Counted from the first letter of the stretch, positions 23,794-32,541 are shown. The stretch is 63,077 bases of DNA from Clostridiales bacterium (GCA_018365455.1 JAGZJZ010000036.1:1-63077); one strand, 5' to 3'. Made by a program: numbers and translations. The notes: generated by a model from the letters alone, not told the origin.

Positions 23794-26571
23794 TTAACGG
23801 TCTGGATTCAGTAATTTGGTCATTGGTGACTGAAGAATCCATTTTTCCAAAGTTTTAATTAATCCATCCATATCAATGGGCTTTGTTATGTAATCGTTCA
23901 TTCCCACACTGTAGGCTTTGCTGATATCCGTTATAAAAGCATTTGCGGTCATAGCCAGTATGGGAATTTTATTAGCATCCTTTCGCTCTAGCAGGCGTAT
24001 TGCGGAAGCGGCATCGTAACCATTCATCACAGGCATCTGGATATCCATTAAAATCGCCTGATAGTATCCGGGACAGGAAGCGAGGAATTTGTCAACGGCA
24101 TCCTGCCCGTTTTCGGCAGTTTCAATCAGAATATCCTGCATATGAAGCAGTTCAGAAGCGATTTCCCGGTTCAGCTCATTATCTTCAACCAGCAGGATTC
24201 TTTTACCGCTCAAAGTAGAATGCGTTGCCTCTTCCACGATTTCTTCAGTTATTTTGCTGCCGGAACTGAGCAGCTGGAATACTTTCCATATCTTTGAAGT
24301 AAAAATCGGGCTGGTCAAAAATGCAGTTGCTCCGGCCTGAAGTAAATCGCTTTCATGCGTGGGGCATTCATAAGGTGTGATGATGATAACAGGAACATGT
24401 TCCCCCAGAGATTGACGTATATTTTTGAGAATATTCAGATGATCCGTATCTTTCGGATCATCTGGATCCCAGTTTAGAAGCACAGCGAAAAATTCTTCTC
24501 CCCGGTCATATGCGGTTGTTATGAGTTCCTGTGCTTCGGATGAGGAGGATGCCCGGTATCCCTGCGTATCATGTTCATTCAATAAGGTAGTTACATTTTC
24601 ACAAATAGATTTTTTATCATTTACGATTAATATGGAACGTCCTGTCAGTTGGTGAGTGACTGATTCTTCTTTATCCGGCAAGTCAAAAGGGATGGAGACG
24701 GTGAATTGGCTTCCCTTTCTAATTTCACTCTTGACTTCAATTGATCCGCCCATTAGTTTGACAATATTCTCTGCAATGGACATTCCCAGACCGGTGCCGT
24801 TTATTTTACTGATCCGTGAATCTTCTGCACGGGAAAAGGGTTCGAAAATGTGGGGAAGAAACTCTTTAGTCATACCGATACCATTGTCTGAAAAAATAAA
24901 TTCATAATACCCCTTATTTTTGTTAAATGGCTCCAATTCATTGATAAAAAGGGTGATCCGTCCTCTCTGCGGGGTATATTTAATGCAGTTGGAGAGCAAG
25001 TTCATAAATACCTGCTGCAACCTGTCCCCATCCGTAAAAATATTTTCATGCAGTACTTTATGGATGTGAATCTGTAATTTCTGCTGCTTTTGATCCAGTA
25101 ACGGTCTGCATATATCGGCTATATTCTGTATTAATTTGGGAAGACTGATAACTTCCGAAAGAAGATCAATTTTCCCGGCTTCAATTTGGGACATATCCAG
25201 GATTTCATTGATCAGACTTAACAGGTACTGGCTGGAAGTATCGATTTTATTCAAACAATCTTCCAATTTGGCGGGATCGGATATATTAGCCTTTGCAATC
25301 GTGCTCATGCCAATAATAGCATTCAACGGAGTGCGGGTATCGTGTGACATGGAAGATAAAAACTTGGTTTTCGCTGAGTTTGCCACATGTGCCGCCGTAT
25401 AGGCTTCTTCCAGTTTGGCCTGCTGTCTTGCCTGCTCCAAGCGGTCTTTCGTTACATCAATACCAACTGTGTAAAAGGAAGGTATGCCATCCCAGCTGTC
25501 TTCTCCGTCTGCATAGCATAAAGTGATTGTCAGGATTTTGGTATCGCCGCTGCGGGTAAAAATCCGGGCTTCCATAATGATACTTTGATCGGTGCCTTCA
25601 ATTTCTTTAAGCCTTTGTACAATGCGTTTTAAATCTTCGGGATGCACATAATCACATTTGGAATCCAATTCTTCTTCGAATTGTTGTTTGGTATATCCGA
25701 TAATTTTTAAGAATTCCGCGCCATACCAGAGTATGGACCGGTAATCTCGTGCATCCAGACGGGCAAATCCTCCTGGAAGAGTTTTAAAGAGAATTTCCCG
25801 TTCTCTTTCTTTTTTAGCCAGCTTAAATTCTGAGCTGTACATATCATGGGACAGTTCTATTCGTGATTTGCGTCCGTTCCAGTTTATCTGTCGGTTTTTG
25901 ATCATAAAAGTTCGTTCAAGAACCGGATTATAAAATTCCCATTCATATGATTCATCTGTCCGTAACTTGTCATTGGTGCAGAAAGGACACGGGGATGTCC
26001 TACCCTGAATTGTTTCATAACATCGGCGTCCGATCACATCTTCTCTATCCGTTTTCAGAGTTTCACAGCTTGTACGATTCACGTAGAGTAATTCATATGT
26101 ATTCATGTCACTGATATAGATATTGCCCATATACTCATCCATCAGCCATTCAAGGTATTGTGTCTTTTCTTCTTTTGACTGGATTAAATCGCTGATATCA
26201 GAATTGACCATATATAAGACAGGATGTCCATCCACGGTTTCTGCTGTAATTGTTCCGTTGATACGTATCCAGATAAACATACCGCTCTTAACCGGCAGAC
26301 GACAATCCGCAGTAAATCTTTTCTCTCCCTGGGAAAGTGCCTGAGTTATGGCATCTCGTATTTTGTAAAATTCTTCTATATGATTCTTAAAATACTGGCG
26401 TAAATTCGGAAAAAGGGAAAGGTATTCTTCCCCTGTATATCCGGTACTTTCATAAAAATAATGATTGCCGCAAAGAAAAGTTATATTTGTATCAAATATA
26501 CATTTGCCTGCGCTGCTTTGAATGGTATTTATAAATATATCAAATTCTTTTTCAATAAATGACATCCCCAT
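23794..26571 (-). CDS. Hybrid PAS sensor histidine kinase with two receiver domains
   Basis: This 925-aa cytoplasmic kinase has three PAS-like domains (about 1-130, 140-250, 260-385). A HisKA dimerisation helix carries SHDTRTPLNAIIGM, and the HATPase domain carries NLLSNCIKYTP, FSDNGIGM and GTGLGM. Receiver one is degenerate (VLLNWDPDD, with Asn at the usual acceptor position). Receiver two is canonical (LLVEDNE, MDIQMPVMNGYDA, MTANAF, KPIDM). There is no membrane helix and no HPt domain. The start at 26571 has AAGGAG seven bases upstream; TTG 26577 is less likely. A cytosolic signal is implied; the partner HPt or regulator is not in the window. Confidence 0.9.
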   Translation of the reverse strand: MGMSFIEKEFDIFINTIQSSAGKCIFDTNITFLCGNHYFYESTGYTGEEYLSLFPNLRQYFKNHIEEFYKIRDAITQALSQGEKRFTADCRLPVKSGMFIWIRINGTITAETVDGHPVLYMVNSDISDLIQSKEEKTQYLEWLMDEYMGNIYISDMNTYELLYVNRTSCETLKTDREDVIGRRCYETIQGRTSPCPFCTNDKLRTDESYEWEFYNPVLERTFMIKNRQINWNGRKSRIELSHDMYSSEFKLAKKEREREILFKTLPGGFARLDARDYRSILWYGAEFLKIIGYTKQQFEEELDSKCDYVHPEDLKRIVQRLKEIEGTDQSIIMEARIFTRSGDTKILTITLCYADGEDSWDGIPSFYTVGIDVTKDRLEQARQQAKLEEAYTAAHVANSAKTKFLSSMSHDTRTPLNAIIGMSTIAKANISDPAKLEDCLNKIDTSSQYLLSLINEILDMSQIEAGKIDLLSEVISLPKLIQNIADICRPLLDQKQQKLQIHIHKVLHENIFTDGDRLQQVFMNLLSNCIKYTPQRGRITLFINELEPFNKNKGYYEFIFSDNGIGMTKEFLPHIFEPFSRAEDSRISKINGTGLGMSIAENIVKLMGGSIEVKSEIRKGSQFTVSIPFDLPDKEESVTHQLTGRSILIVNDKKSICENVTTLLNEHDTQGYRASSSSEAQELITTAYDRGEEFFAVLLNWDPDDPKDTDHLNILKNIRQSLGEHVPVIIITPYECPTHESDLLQAGATAFLTSPIFTSKIWKVFQLLSSGSKITEEIVEEATHSTLSGKRILLVEDNELNREIASELLHMQDILIETAENGQDAVDKFLASCPGYYQAILMDIQMPVMNGYDAASAIRLLERKDANKIPILAMTANAFITDISKAYSVGMNDYITKPIDMDGLIKTLEKWILQSPMTKLLNPDR

Positions 26572-26768
26572 ATGCAAACTCCTTTTTTGGAAATAGTATT
26601 AGATATAATATGATGAAGCTTAAATTACCTTTATTATATCGGAAAAGATCAGATAAAGCAATATCACAATGAATTCTGTCATAAAGCCTGGTGTCACAAC
26701 CGTTCATCAAAGCATTTGTCCGGTTGGGGACTTATTTTTCGTTATAAGATGCACCTGAATTTACAAAC

Positions 26769-26821
26769 TGTAAGAAGATTGTAAGAACTTCTTGCTTTAA
26801 TAGAGATATGAAATATATAAT
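26769..26821 (+). promoter_or_regulatory. ABC-gene promoter with OmpR-type tandem boxes
   Basis: TGTAAGAA occurs at 26769-26776 and again at 26780-26787, an 11-bp period typical of OmpR/PhoB-family sites. TTGCTT (26792-26797), 18 bases, then TATAAT (26816-26821) follow. The layout suggests activation of the ABC gene by a response regulator that is not encoded here. Confidence 0.6.
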
Positions 26822-26842
26822 AAACTGGCGAGGAGAGAAAAA

Positions 26843-27517
26843 ATGAAGATCTTAGAGGCAAAAGGACTTGTGAAATATTATGGCAAGGGAGAAAATCTGG
26901 TAAAGGCTGTAGATCACAGCAGTTTTTCAGTAGAAAAGGGAGAATTTGTGGCTGTAGTCGGTACAAGCGGTTCCGGTAAAACCACAATCCTGAATTTAAT
27001 AGGTGGATTAGACTATGCAGATGAAGGAGAGATTACCATAGATGGCGAGGATCTTTCCAGGATGAAACCGGATGAACTCACGATTTTCAGGAGAAGAAAA
27101 ATTGGTTTTATCTTTCAGAATTATAATCTGGTCACTGTCCTGAGCGTATATAAGAATATTATCATGCCGGTAAAGCTGGATGGTAATAAAGTAGACGATG
27201 CGTATATTCAGCGTATTACTACGATGCTGGGCATTGAGAAAAAGATGAAGTCTTATCCCAATCAATTATCCGGAGGACAGCAGCAGAGGGTTGCAATCGC
27301 ACGGGCGCTGTCCGCGAAACCGGCTATTATATTAGCAGATGAACCCACCGGTAATCTGGACAGCAAAACCAGCCAGGAAGTAATGGGACTTCTCAAGATG
27401 ACCAGCCGGGAATTCAACCAGACTGTGATTATGATTACTCATAATGAAGAAATTGCCCAGCTTGCTGACCGGACAATTCACATTGAAGACGGTAAAATTG
27501 TTGGAGGTAAAGCGTGA
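26843..27517 (+). CDS. ABC transporter ATP-binding protein (MacB/BceA type)
   Basis: The 224-aa ATPase has Walker A GTSGSGKTT, Q-loop FIFQNYNLV, signature LSGGQQQRVAIARAL, Walker B IILADEPTGNLDS and the switch MITHNEE. The LADEPTGNLD form is characteristic of the LolD/MacB/BceA group that works with FtsX-type permeases in peptide efflux or resistance. It overlaps the permease gene by four bases (ATGA). That permease is truncated, so this ATPase is probably an orphan here. Confidence 0.92.
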   Translation: MKILEAKGLVKYYGKGENLVKAVDHSSFSVEKGEFVAVVGTSGSGKTTILNLIGGLDYADEGEITIDGEDLSRMKPDELTIFRRRKIGFIFQNYNLVTVLSVYKNIIMPVKLDGNKVDDAYIQRITTMLGIEKKMKSYPNQLSGGQQQRVAIARALSAKPAIILADEPTGNLDSKTSQEVMGLLKMTSREFNQTVIMITHNEEIAQLADRTIHIEDGKIVGGKA

Positions 27518-27873
27518 TGTTTGAAAACTCCAATAAGGATATCGTAAAGGAAATTGCGGATGAGACAATGAAGGTTCACCGTCTGCGGAATATCATGGCT
27601 TGTTTTGCTATTGCCCTGACAGCCATACTCATTACCATTATCTGCGGAATGGGAATCAGTACGGTAAAAGCTATGATGACAGAGCACGAAATGAATCCTG
27701 GTCCTGGCACAAATGGCGCAGGTGTATATGGTAATGCGGAGCTTCTGGAAAAAGTAAGGAATCAACCGGAGGTGGAGTGGGCAGATATTGCCAGGCCCTG
27801 TATGTATGGAACTAAGGTAGGAGCGGATGGAAAAAAAGGAAATATATTCAGTTTATTTTTGAAAAAAGCATAG
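27514..27873 (+). pseudogene. Truncated FtsX-type ABC permease
   Basis: Only 119 codons remain of what should be a permease of several hundred. There is a cytoplasmic start, one membrane helix (about residues 27-50, IMACFAIALTAILITIICG) and the first part of the extracellular domain. The frame ends at GKKGNIFSLFLKKA and is followed by a terminator. The first helix pattern matches BceB/MacB-like permeases coupled to this ATPase class. The end is probably a deletion junction. Confidence 0.75.
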
Positions 27874-27917
27874 AAAAGGTTCCTGATGTACATAGCAGTG
27901 TTTAGGTTTTCAAATGG

Positions 27918-27962
27918 AAAAGGACCGTCCGGCGCATCAATCACTGTGCCGGATGGTCCTTT
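27918..27962. terminator. Bidirectional terminator
   Basis: AAAGGACCGTCCGGC pairs with GCCGGATGGTCCTTT (one wobble) around a loop of about 14 bases. It separates the broken permease from the convergent xre gene. Confidence 0.8.
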
Positions 27963-27965
27963 CTG

Positions 27966-28172
27966 CTAAAAATAAAAGAGATCTTCAAATTTCTTATCCA
28001 ATGCAATGCATAAAATCAAAGCTAATTTTGCAGTTGGATTAAACTGCCCTGTTTCGATAGAACTAATGGTATTTCTGGATACCCCCACCATTTCAGCTAA
28101 TTGACTTTGTGAGAGCTTCTGCTCTGAGCGGATTTCCTTTAAACGGTTTTTTAATATTAACTGTTCATCCAT
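27966..28172 (-). CDS. Xre/Cro-type helix-turn-helix regulator (68 aa)
   Basis: This is a compact HTH_3 protein: RLKEIRSEQKLSQSQLAEMVGVSRNTISSIETG, then FNPTAKLALILCIALDKKFEDLFYF. This short form in Firmicutes is usually paired with a small membrane protein, as here, four bases upstream in the same transcript. It probably represses its own promoter through the GCCAAGT sites at 28506-28578. No toxin or prophage genes are near, so a phage origin is unlikely. Confidence 0.92.
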   Translation of the reverse strand: MDEQLILKNRLKEIRSEQKLSQSQLAEMVGVSRNTISSIETGQFNPTAKLALILCIALDKKFEDLFYF

Positions 28173-28176
28173 ATAC

Positions 28177-28488
28177 TTACCTCAACACGTTAAGAATAAA
28201 GTTTGCAAGGGAAGCTATGGATGCAAGGGATCCCGCAATTGTTAATAATAAGTATACTTTCTTTTTGGTGAACCTGTATTTGGGATATGCCTCGGCTGCC
28301 ATAAATGCCCAAAACATTGCGTAAGGTGCATAACTATGCTGACCATTAAAAACGCTAAACAAAATGATAAAAATAAACACAAAACAGAAGGCTATAAAAC
28401 CTATTTTGCGTCCGTTGTTTTCCGCCTGCTGCATTCCTTCATCCTCATTCGCTGCTCTGCTTCTTGCTAAAATCTGTTCCTTATTCAT
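28177..28488 (-). CDS. Small membrane protein, DUF6442-like
   Basis: The 103-aa protein opens MNKEQILARSRAANEDEG, followed by three probable membrane helices (about 30-48, 53-70, 78-100). It resembles the DUF6442 family that is co-transcribed with short Xre regulators; the family name is from memory and moderately sure. AGGAGG precedes ATG 28488, and xre follows it directly. Function is unknown; the pair could be a membrane-linked signal device in which the membrane partner modulates Xre. Confidence 0.7.
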   Translation of the reverse strand: MNKEQILARSRAANEDEGMQQAENNGRKIGFIAFCFVFIFIILFSVFNGQHSYAPYAMFWAFMAAEAYPKYRFTKKKVYLLLTIAGSLASIASLANFILNVLR

Positions 28489-28505
28489 AACAATACCTCC
28501 TGATG

Positions 28506-28578
28506 TTTTGCCAAGTTTTCTTTACATCAATATCATACACCTGCCAAGTGTACTTGTCAAGAGGATTTGCCAAGTTTT
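28506..28578 (-). promoter_or_regulatory. xre operon promoter with three GCCAAGT operators
   Basis: On the minus strand TTGACA (28560-28555), 17 bases, then TATGAT (28537-28532). On the plus strand TTTTGCCAAGTTTT (28506-28519), TGCCAAGTGTACTTG (28542-28556) and TTTGCCAAGTTTT (28566-28578) flank and fill the promoter. The central one carries a CAAGTGTACTTG dyad. The layout fits autoregulation by the Xre protein. The rest of 28489-28811 shows nothing else. Confidence 0.7.
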
Positions 28579-28811
28579 ATTTGCAAAACCATCACTTTAC
28601 CCCATCCGATTCCGTGCAGTATCGTGTACGGAACTGCTTGAACAGTGACATTATGTTGTTATACGATGGAAAATGTTGGGCGTGCAATTGAAATTAAGAT
28701 TAGATAAGTGTAAAATAGCAGAATAGGGTAATGCAGTAACAATTTTCATATATCATTGTATGAGAAAAAATTAGGATGAAATAGAAATGTACAGTCAGAA
28801 AGGGGATTGAA

Positions 28812-29030
28812 ATGGCATACAAACAAGAACTGTGGGATGAGGCAAAGAAAAAATGCAGGATATCGGATGAAGAGATACGAATGGCAAAAGAAATGGGATT
28901 AAATCCGAAAAGTCTGATAAAAAACATCCCAAATAAAAAGGAGCAGTGGAAAGCTCCGGTTAAAATTTGGATACGTGAAATGTATGAAGAAAAGCAAGAA
29001 AGGGCAGAGAAAAAGAAGAATAGAAAATAA
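28812..29030 (+). CDS. Small basic hypothetical protein (72 aa)
   Basis: I do not know a function. The protein is highly charged and helical: MAYKQELWDEAKKKCRISDEEIRMAKEMG opens it (29 residues shown here only as its composition of W, K, E), then a PKSLIKNIPNKKEQWKAPV middle and a basic C terminus ending KKKNRK. Similar short proteins occur widely in Firmicutes genomes. AAAGGGG lies before ATG 28812. It is convergent with hxlR, with only three bases between them and no visible terminator. Confidence 0.7.
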   Translation: MAYKQELWDEAKKKCRISDEEIRMAKEMGLNPKSLIKNIPNKKEQWKAPVKIWIREMYEEKQERAEKKKNRK

Positions 29031-29033
29031 CCG

Positions 29034-29357
29034 TCAGATCAAGTCTCTAAGATAGTTACTCCCCCAGTTACACATAGATTCCAGAACAGGAATAATGCTT
29101 TTCCCAAAGTCGGTAAGCTGGTATTCCACTTTCGGCGGAATTACCGGATAAACGGTTCGCAAAAGCAGATTGTCGCGCTCCAATTCACGGAGCTGCTGTG
29201 TCAGCATTTTGGGAGTAGCCTTTGGTATATTCCGCTGCAGTTCGCTGAAACGAAGCTTCCCTTCTATCAGATGAAACAAGATCAGTGCCTTGTATTTACC
29301 GCCAATTAGTTCTAATGTGGCTTCCACCGGACAATTATATGTGCTTGGACATCTCAT
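29034..29357 (-). CDS. HxlR family transcriptional regulator
   Basis: The 107-aa winged-helix protein begins MRCPSTYNCPVEATLELIGGKYKALILFHL, the HxlR signature with its redox-type cysteine (CPVE), then LRFSELQRNIPKATPKMLTQQLRELE and a VEYQLTDFGKS wing. HxlR proteins commonly sense electrophiles or thiol stress and control a divergent oxidoreductase gene. That is the arrangement here, with a nitroreductase gene starting 176 bases away on the other strand. Confidence 0.92.
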   Translation of the reverse strand: MRCPSTYNCPVEATLELIGGKYKALILFHLIEGKLRFSELQRNIPKATPKMLTQQLRELERDNLLLRTVYPVIPPKVEYQLTDFGKSIIPVLESMCNWGSNYLRDLI

Positions 29358-29385
29358 TTTTTCACCTCCATAATTTACACTATCT

Positions 29386-29445
29386 TTTTAGGTACTATAT
29401 ACCATAAAAGTGCATACTTGTTCTAATGAATATTAGTGCTATAAT
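29386..29445. promoter_or_regulatory. hxlR-nitroreductase divergent control region
   Basis: TTTTAGGTA-CTATA-TACCATAAAA (29386-29409) is an imperfect dyad suited to an HxlR dimer. TTGTTC (29418-29423), 16 bases and TATAAT (29440-29445) follow, pointing to the nitroreductase gene. Repression of both genes through this site is likely. Confidence 0.55.
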
Positions 29446-29533
29446 TATAGCTGAAGTTGGTAAGAATATCAACCTTTGCTTGCAGGCAGATACTATTAAT
29501 TATAATTTAACACACTGATTGAAGGAGGTATTT

Positions 29534-30052
29534 ATGAGTTTTCTTGAGATTGCAAAAAAAAGGTCTTCTGTTCGTTCTTATACGGAACAGAGGGTAGAAA
29601 AAGAAAAGCTGGATCAGATTCTGGAAGCAGCGCATGCAGCGCCGACTGCTGCAAATCTCCAGCCTGTACATCTGCTGGTTGTTCAGGAACCGGAAGGAAT
29701 GGCGAAGATTGAAAAGGCAGCAAATGTATTCCATGCACCGCTGGCGATTATTGTGTTAGCAGATCACAATAAAGCGTGGGTCCGCCCATTTGATAATAAG
29801 CAGACCGGGGATATTGATGCCTCAATTCTGACAGACCATATGATGCTACAGGCGACGGAGCTTGGACTGGGAAGTGTCTGGGTTTGTTATTTCAAACCGG
29901 ATATTCTGCGGGAAGAATTTCATATCCCGCCCAATCTGGAGCCGGTTAATATACTGGTGATTGGTTATTCCGCCCAGGAAGAGGGGAATCCCAATCGGCA
30001 CAGCCAAACCCGTATTCCGGTTAATGAACTGGTTTCTTACGAGAAACTTTAA
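29534..30052 (+). CDS. Nitroreductase family protein
   Basis: The 172-aa FMN-dependent oxidoreductase opens MSFLEIAKKRSSVRSYTEQ, with the RSSVR FMN-phosphate motif. AAPTAANLQP follows, then ASILTDHMMLQATELGLGSVWVC and VNILVIGYSAQE. It should reduce nitro or quinone compounds with NAD(P)H. ATG 29534 has GAAGGAGG upstream; TTG 29519 lies inside that site. It is divergent from hxlR, which probably represses it until a reactive compound appears. Confidence 0.92.
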   Translation: MSFLEIAKKRSSVRSYTEQRVEKEKLDQILEAAHAAPTAANLQPVHLLVVQEPEGMAKIEKAANVFHAPLAIIVLADHNKAWVRPFDNKQTGDIDASILTDHMMLQATELGLGSVWVCYFKPDILREEFHIPPNLEPVNILVIGYSAQEEGNPNRHSQTRIPVNELVSYEKL

Positions 30053-30223
30053 GACGATAAGGACTGGGACTTACAGAAGATGTGGCATGAGCTAAGCACA
30101 AGGAGGTCCCTGGAGAAAAACATTGGTTATTGTGAATCACATGATCAGGTACTTGTGGGAGATAAGACGATTTTCTTCTGGCTTGCCAATCAGGAAATTA
30201 GAAATTTGACCGGGATATGCTGA
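30053..30223 (+). pseudogene. 1,4-alpha-glucan branching enzyme (GlgB) fragment
   Basis: Right after the nitroreductase stop, one frame reads DDKDWDLQKMWHELSTRR, SLEKNIGYCESHDQ, VLVGDKTIFFWL, then a stop. The ESHDQ-LVGDKT core with a preceding NRR-EK-I-Y segment is the GH13 branching-enzyme motif around the transition-state aspartate. There is no start codon, no N-terminal or C-terminal remainder and no ribosome binding site. This is a 57-codon internal fragment left from a deleted gene. Confidence 0.65.
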
Positions 30224-30243
30224 AGCTGGCGGGCAATGAAGGC

Positions 30244-30288
30244 TTTAAGGCAGCCGGCAGGATAGAAAATCCTGCCGGCTGCCTTAAA
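30244..30288. repeat. Perfect 20-bp inverted repeat
   Basis: TTTAAGGCAGCCGGCAGGAT (30244-30263), a five-base loop, and its exact complement (30269-30288). The GC-rich core is strong but there is no T tract on either strand, so it is not a standard terminator. It sits just after the GlgB fragment. The rest of 30289-30525 shows no gene or motif. Confidence 0.75.
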
Positions 30289-30525
30289 ATGAATGAAAAG
30301 CAGTAAATATTAAAAAATTAATTGTATATTCCGGTATCAACCTAAAGTCTCCGTGTGGGTGCATCAATTTTACTTTCATTGTTAAAAAGGATCGGCAGCC
30401 TGTAATGAAACTTTTTGCTTCAATTATATTAAAATGTCACATGCATTGGACATATATTTCCGCGGGGCGGAACTTTATTTGGCGATGGAAAGCTAATGAG
30501 CAGAAATTTAAGTAAGAGGTTAGTC

Positions 30526-31437
30526 CTATTCTTCCCAAAAGTCTTCTATATCTCGGAGTATTTCATTGGTTGGTATCAGTGTCGCTTCTATAATAGTTTT
30601 ACCGGTTTTTTCTAAATAGTGCTTAATCATATAATATCCACATGCATAGCCTGCACAAAAGGGCAGTCCCACCGGAAAATAACCCCGCATTTTCGCAATT
30701 TCATCTCCGTAGAGATAGGATGTTAAATTATCCATGCCTTTTACATCCAATGCATCTTGGATGATTGGCTTTATATAATTGTTCAGCGTGTCCATATCTA
30801 TTTTACTAACCCAGGGACCTAGTTTTTCTTCTCCATAAATGGAGGTGGCGTAGTTTTCAGCCAGCCCCTCCGTGACCATCATACCAGCCAGGGATATATC
30901 GTCACGCCATTTTTCAAATTGAAACCGCACGTTGTGGTTGCACTCATGGGCGAGGGCAGCCGGTATACGCCCAATGGTGTATTCGTTTGGTGTAATGGCA
31001 CCAAAAATGTATCCGGGTATGCCGCCGTCACCGGAATAGCCATCGCTGAGTATGGTATAGGGACTCTTGGGATCTGCCAGCAGAATGGTATATAAATAAT
31101 TCTGAACCGGTAATTCAACACCGGCGTCCTCAAACCGTCCCAGTGCGTCTTCTATAGATTGCTGGCAGCTATTCCAAAATGCATCATCCGACAGCAATTG
31201 AACGCTTTCTTCCTGTCTCTTATCAATTACCAAAGGATCCAGATATCCTAACATGTTGCTTGCCATGATAACGTCATAGCCATTTTCCTGTTTCGCCTTG
31301 AGAGGAATGCAGTAACACGCCCATTTCTTCTCGAAGGGTTTCATCATTTCATAACGATATATGTCGTTCTTTTTTTCTGCAGGGGCATCAATCATTTTCT
31401 TGTAGATGATATCTGACCGAATATTCTTGATTTCCAT
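30526..31437 (-). CDS. DUF2268-type putative zinc metallopeptidase
   Basis: The 303-aa protein has the gluzincin-like motif AALAHECNHNVRF (HEXXH in the variant HECNH), followed by TEGLAENYA, which supplies a likely third ligand. This matches the DUF2268 putative Zn-dependent protease family. There is no signal peptide, so it is cytoplasmic. ATG 31437 has AAAGGAG upstream; the longer frame to 31473 lacks one. It is monocistronic and no target is suggested by its neighbours. Confidence 0.8.
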   Translation of the reverse strand: MEIKNIRSDIIYKKMIDAPAEKKNDIYRYEMMKPFEKKWACYCIPLKAKQENGYDVIMASNMLGYLDPLVIDKRQEESVQLLSDDAFWNSCQQSIEDALGRFEDAGVELPVQNYLYTILLADPKSPYTILSDGYSGDGGIPGYIFGAITPNEYTIGRIPAALAHECNHNVRFQFEKWRDDISLAGMMVTEGLAENYATSIYGEEKLGPWVSKIDMDTLNNYIKPIIQDALDVKGMDNLTSYLYGDEIAKMRGYFPVGLPFCAGYACGYYMIKHYLEKTGKTIIEATLIPTNEILRDIEDFWEE

Positions 31438-31551
31438 ATTGTTCTCCTTTTCTGTGTGGTCTATTGATATCATACACGTTGACGTGGCGAGAAGGTCAAG
31501 AGGAAATTATTTTTGACGTAGAAAAATATGAGGAAAGAAGAGGAGAAAAAG

Positions 31552-31695
31552 ATGGATGTATTGGGTATCGATTTGGGAACATCGAATAGCCCTGGTGGGT
31601 TATTGGAATGGAGAAAAAGTAGAATTAATTGACAATGTATTTGGTAAGAAGCTGACACCATCTGTAGTAGGGATAGAGAGTTTCAATTGTGGTTA
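31552..31695 (+). pseudogene. Hsp70-like chaperone N-terminal fragment, frameshifted
   Basis: ATG 31552, with AGGAG upstream, starts MDVLGIDLGTSNS, the Hsp70 phosphate-1 motif. The frame is then lost near 31597. In a second frame GYWNGEKVELIDN and FGKKLTPSVVGI, the next Hsp70 strands, continue until a stop at 31695. Only about 50 residues of the ATPase domain survive. The following J-domain gene is the usual partner in such clusters, so this is the remnant of a chaperone pair. Confidence 0.75.
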
Positions 31696-31721
31696 AATCA
31701 GCTGGAAGGGAATCTGGGATT

Positions 31722-32243
31722 ATGACCTTTTGGAAAGTACTGGGGATAAGCCCTACTAAAGATATAAAAGAAATTAAAAAAGCTTATGCAGCACAACTTA
31801 GGTTAATACAAATTGATCAAAATCCAGAGTTGTTTCAAGAACTTAAAGAAGCATTTGACTATGCGGTAGGTTGTGCCAGAGATTATGAAAATGCATCAAA
31901 TGTAAATAAGGTGGACAAGATTAAGACAGATAATCAAGGGGAGTTAGAAAATATTTCTATATCGGATAAAGCCGGGAATATTCAATTATCCAGTAGTCAA
32001 ACAGAACAAGATAGCGAAACTTCTGAAGAATTCAATATAAAACTGAGCAAGATTTTAGATAATTTTCAATTCTTTATAGATATTTCAAGGTGGAAAAATC
32101 TATTATCTAATAAACATACATGGAATATAGAAGCCGAAATATATAATCAAAGAATAATTGTTATTGTGCTTTTGCAGCATTATAAGATCATGCCCGGAAA
32201 TATTATTCAATTTTTACTTAAAATTTTTGATTTAAATAAATAA
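31722..32243 (+). CDS. J-domain-like protein, probably truncated
   Basis: The 173-aa protein begins MTFWKVLGISPTKDIKEIKK and continues AYAAQLRLIQIDQNPELFQ, a J-domain-like fold. The HPD motif needed to stimulate Hsp70 is replaced by IDQ. Firmicute relatives of this type are several hundred residues long with C-terminal membrane or helical regions; here the protein stops after a linker and a short helical part. It follows the broken Hsp70 gene. The ribosome binding site is weak. The strong A+T bias sets it apart from the flanking genes. Confidence 0.6.
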   Translation: MTFWKVLGISPTKDIKEIKKAYAAQLRLIQIDQNPELFQELKEAFDYAVGCARDYENASNVNKVDKIKTDNQGELENISISDKAGNIQLSSSQTEQDSETSEEFNIKLSKILDNFQFFIDISRWKNLLSNKHTWNIEAEIYNQRIIVIVLLQHYKIMPGNIIQFLLKIFDLNK

Positions 32244-32267
32244 TCGTTATTAAAGGGAGTTACATTG

Positions 32268-32541
32268 TTAGTGTACTAAATAACTATCCTCAAGAAGTTG
32301 ATTGATTTGCCTTTGAAATTTTAAAGCTCCATTACCAACAAGAAGCATTTTGCAAATAGTTGAATTACTATATACATAATCAATCAATCTAATATAGAGT
32401 TCTTCATAGTTATGAGTTGGATTGTTTACTATCATTGAACCCAATTCTTTAATAACGTTATCTTCTAGTTTCTCATATAAATCATAAATATCTTGATAAT
32501 GAGCTAATATTATATTTATACGGTAAATATTTCTGGTATAT
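32268..32541 (-). pseudogene. TetR C-terminal domain fragment
   Basis: The minus strand has an open frame with no start that ends at 32268. It reads AHYQDIYDLYEKLEDN, then NYEELYIRLIDYVYSN, then MLLVGNGALKFQRQINQLLE. This is the helical C-terminal domain of the firmicute TetR group, whose members carry a similar LLL-NG-F--KI pattern. The DNA-binding half is absent; the frame breaks where the GNAT fragment begins on the other strand. Confidence 0.55.
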
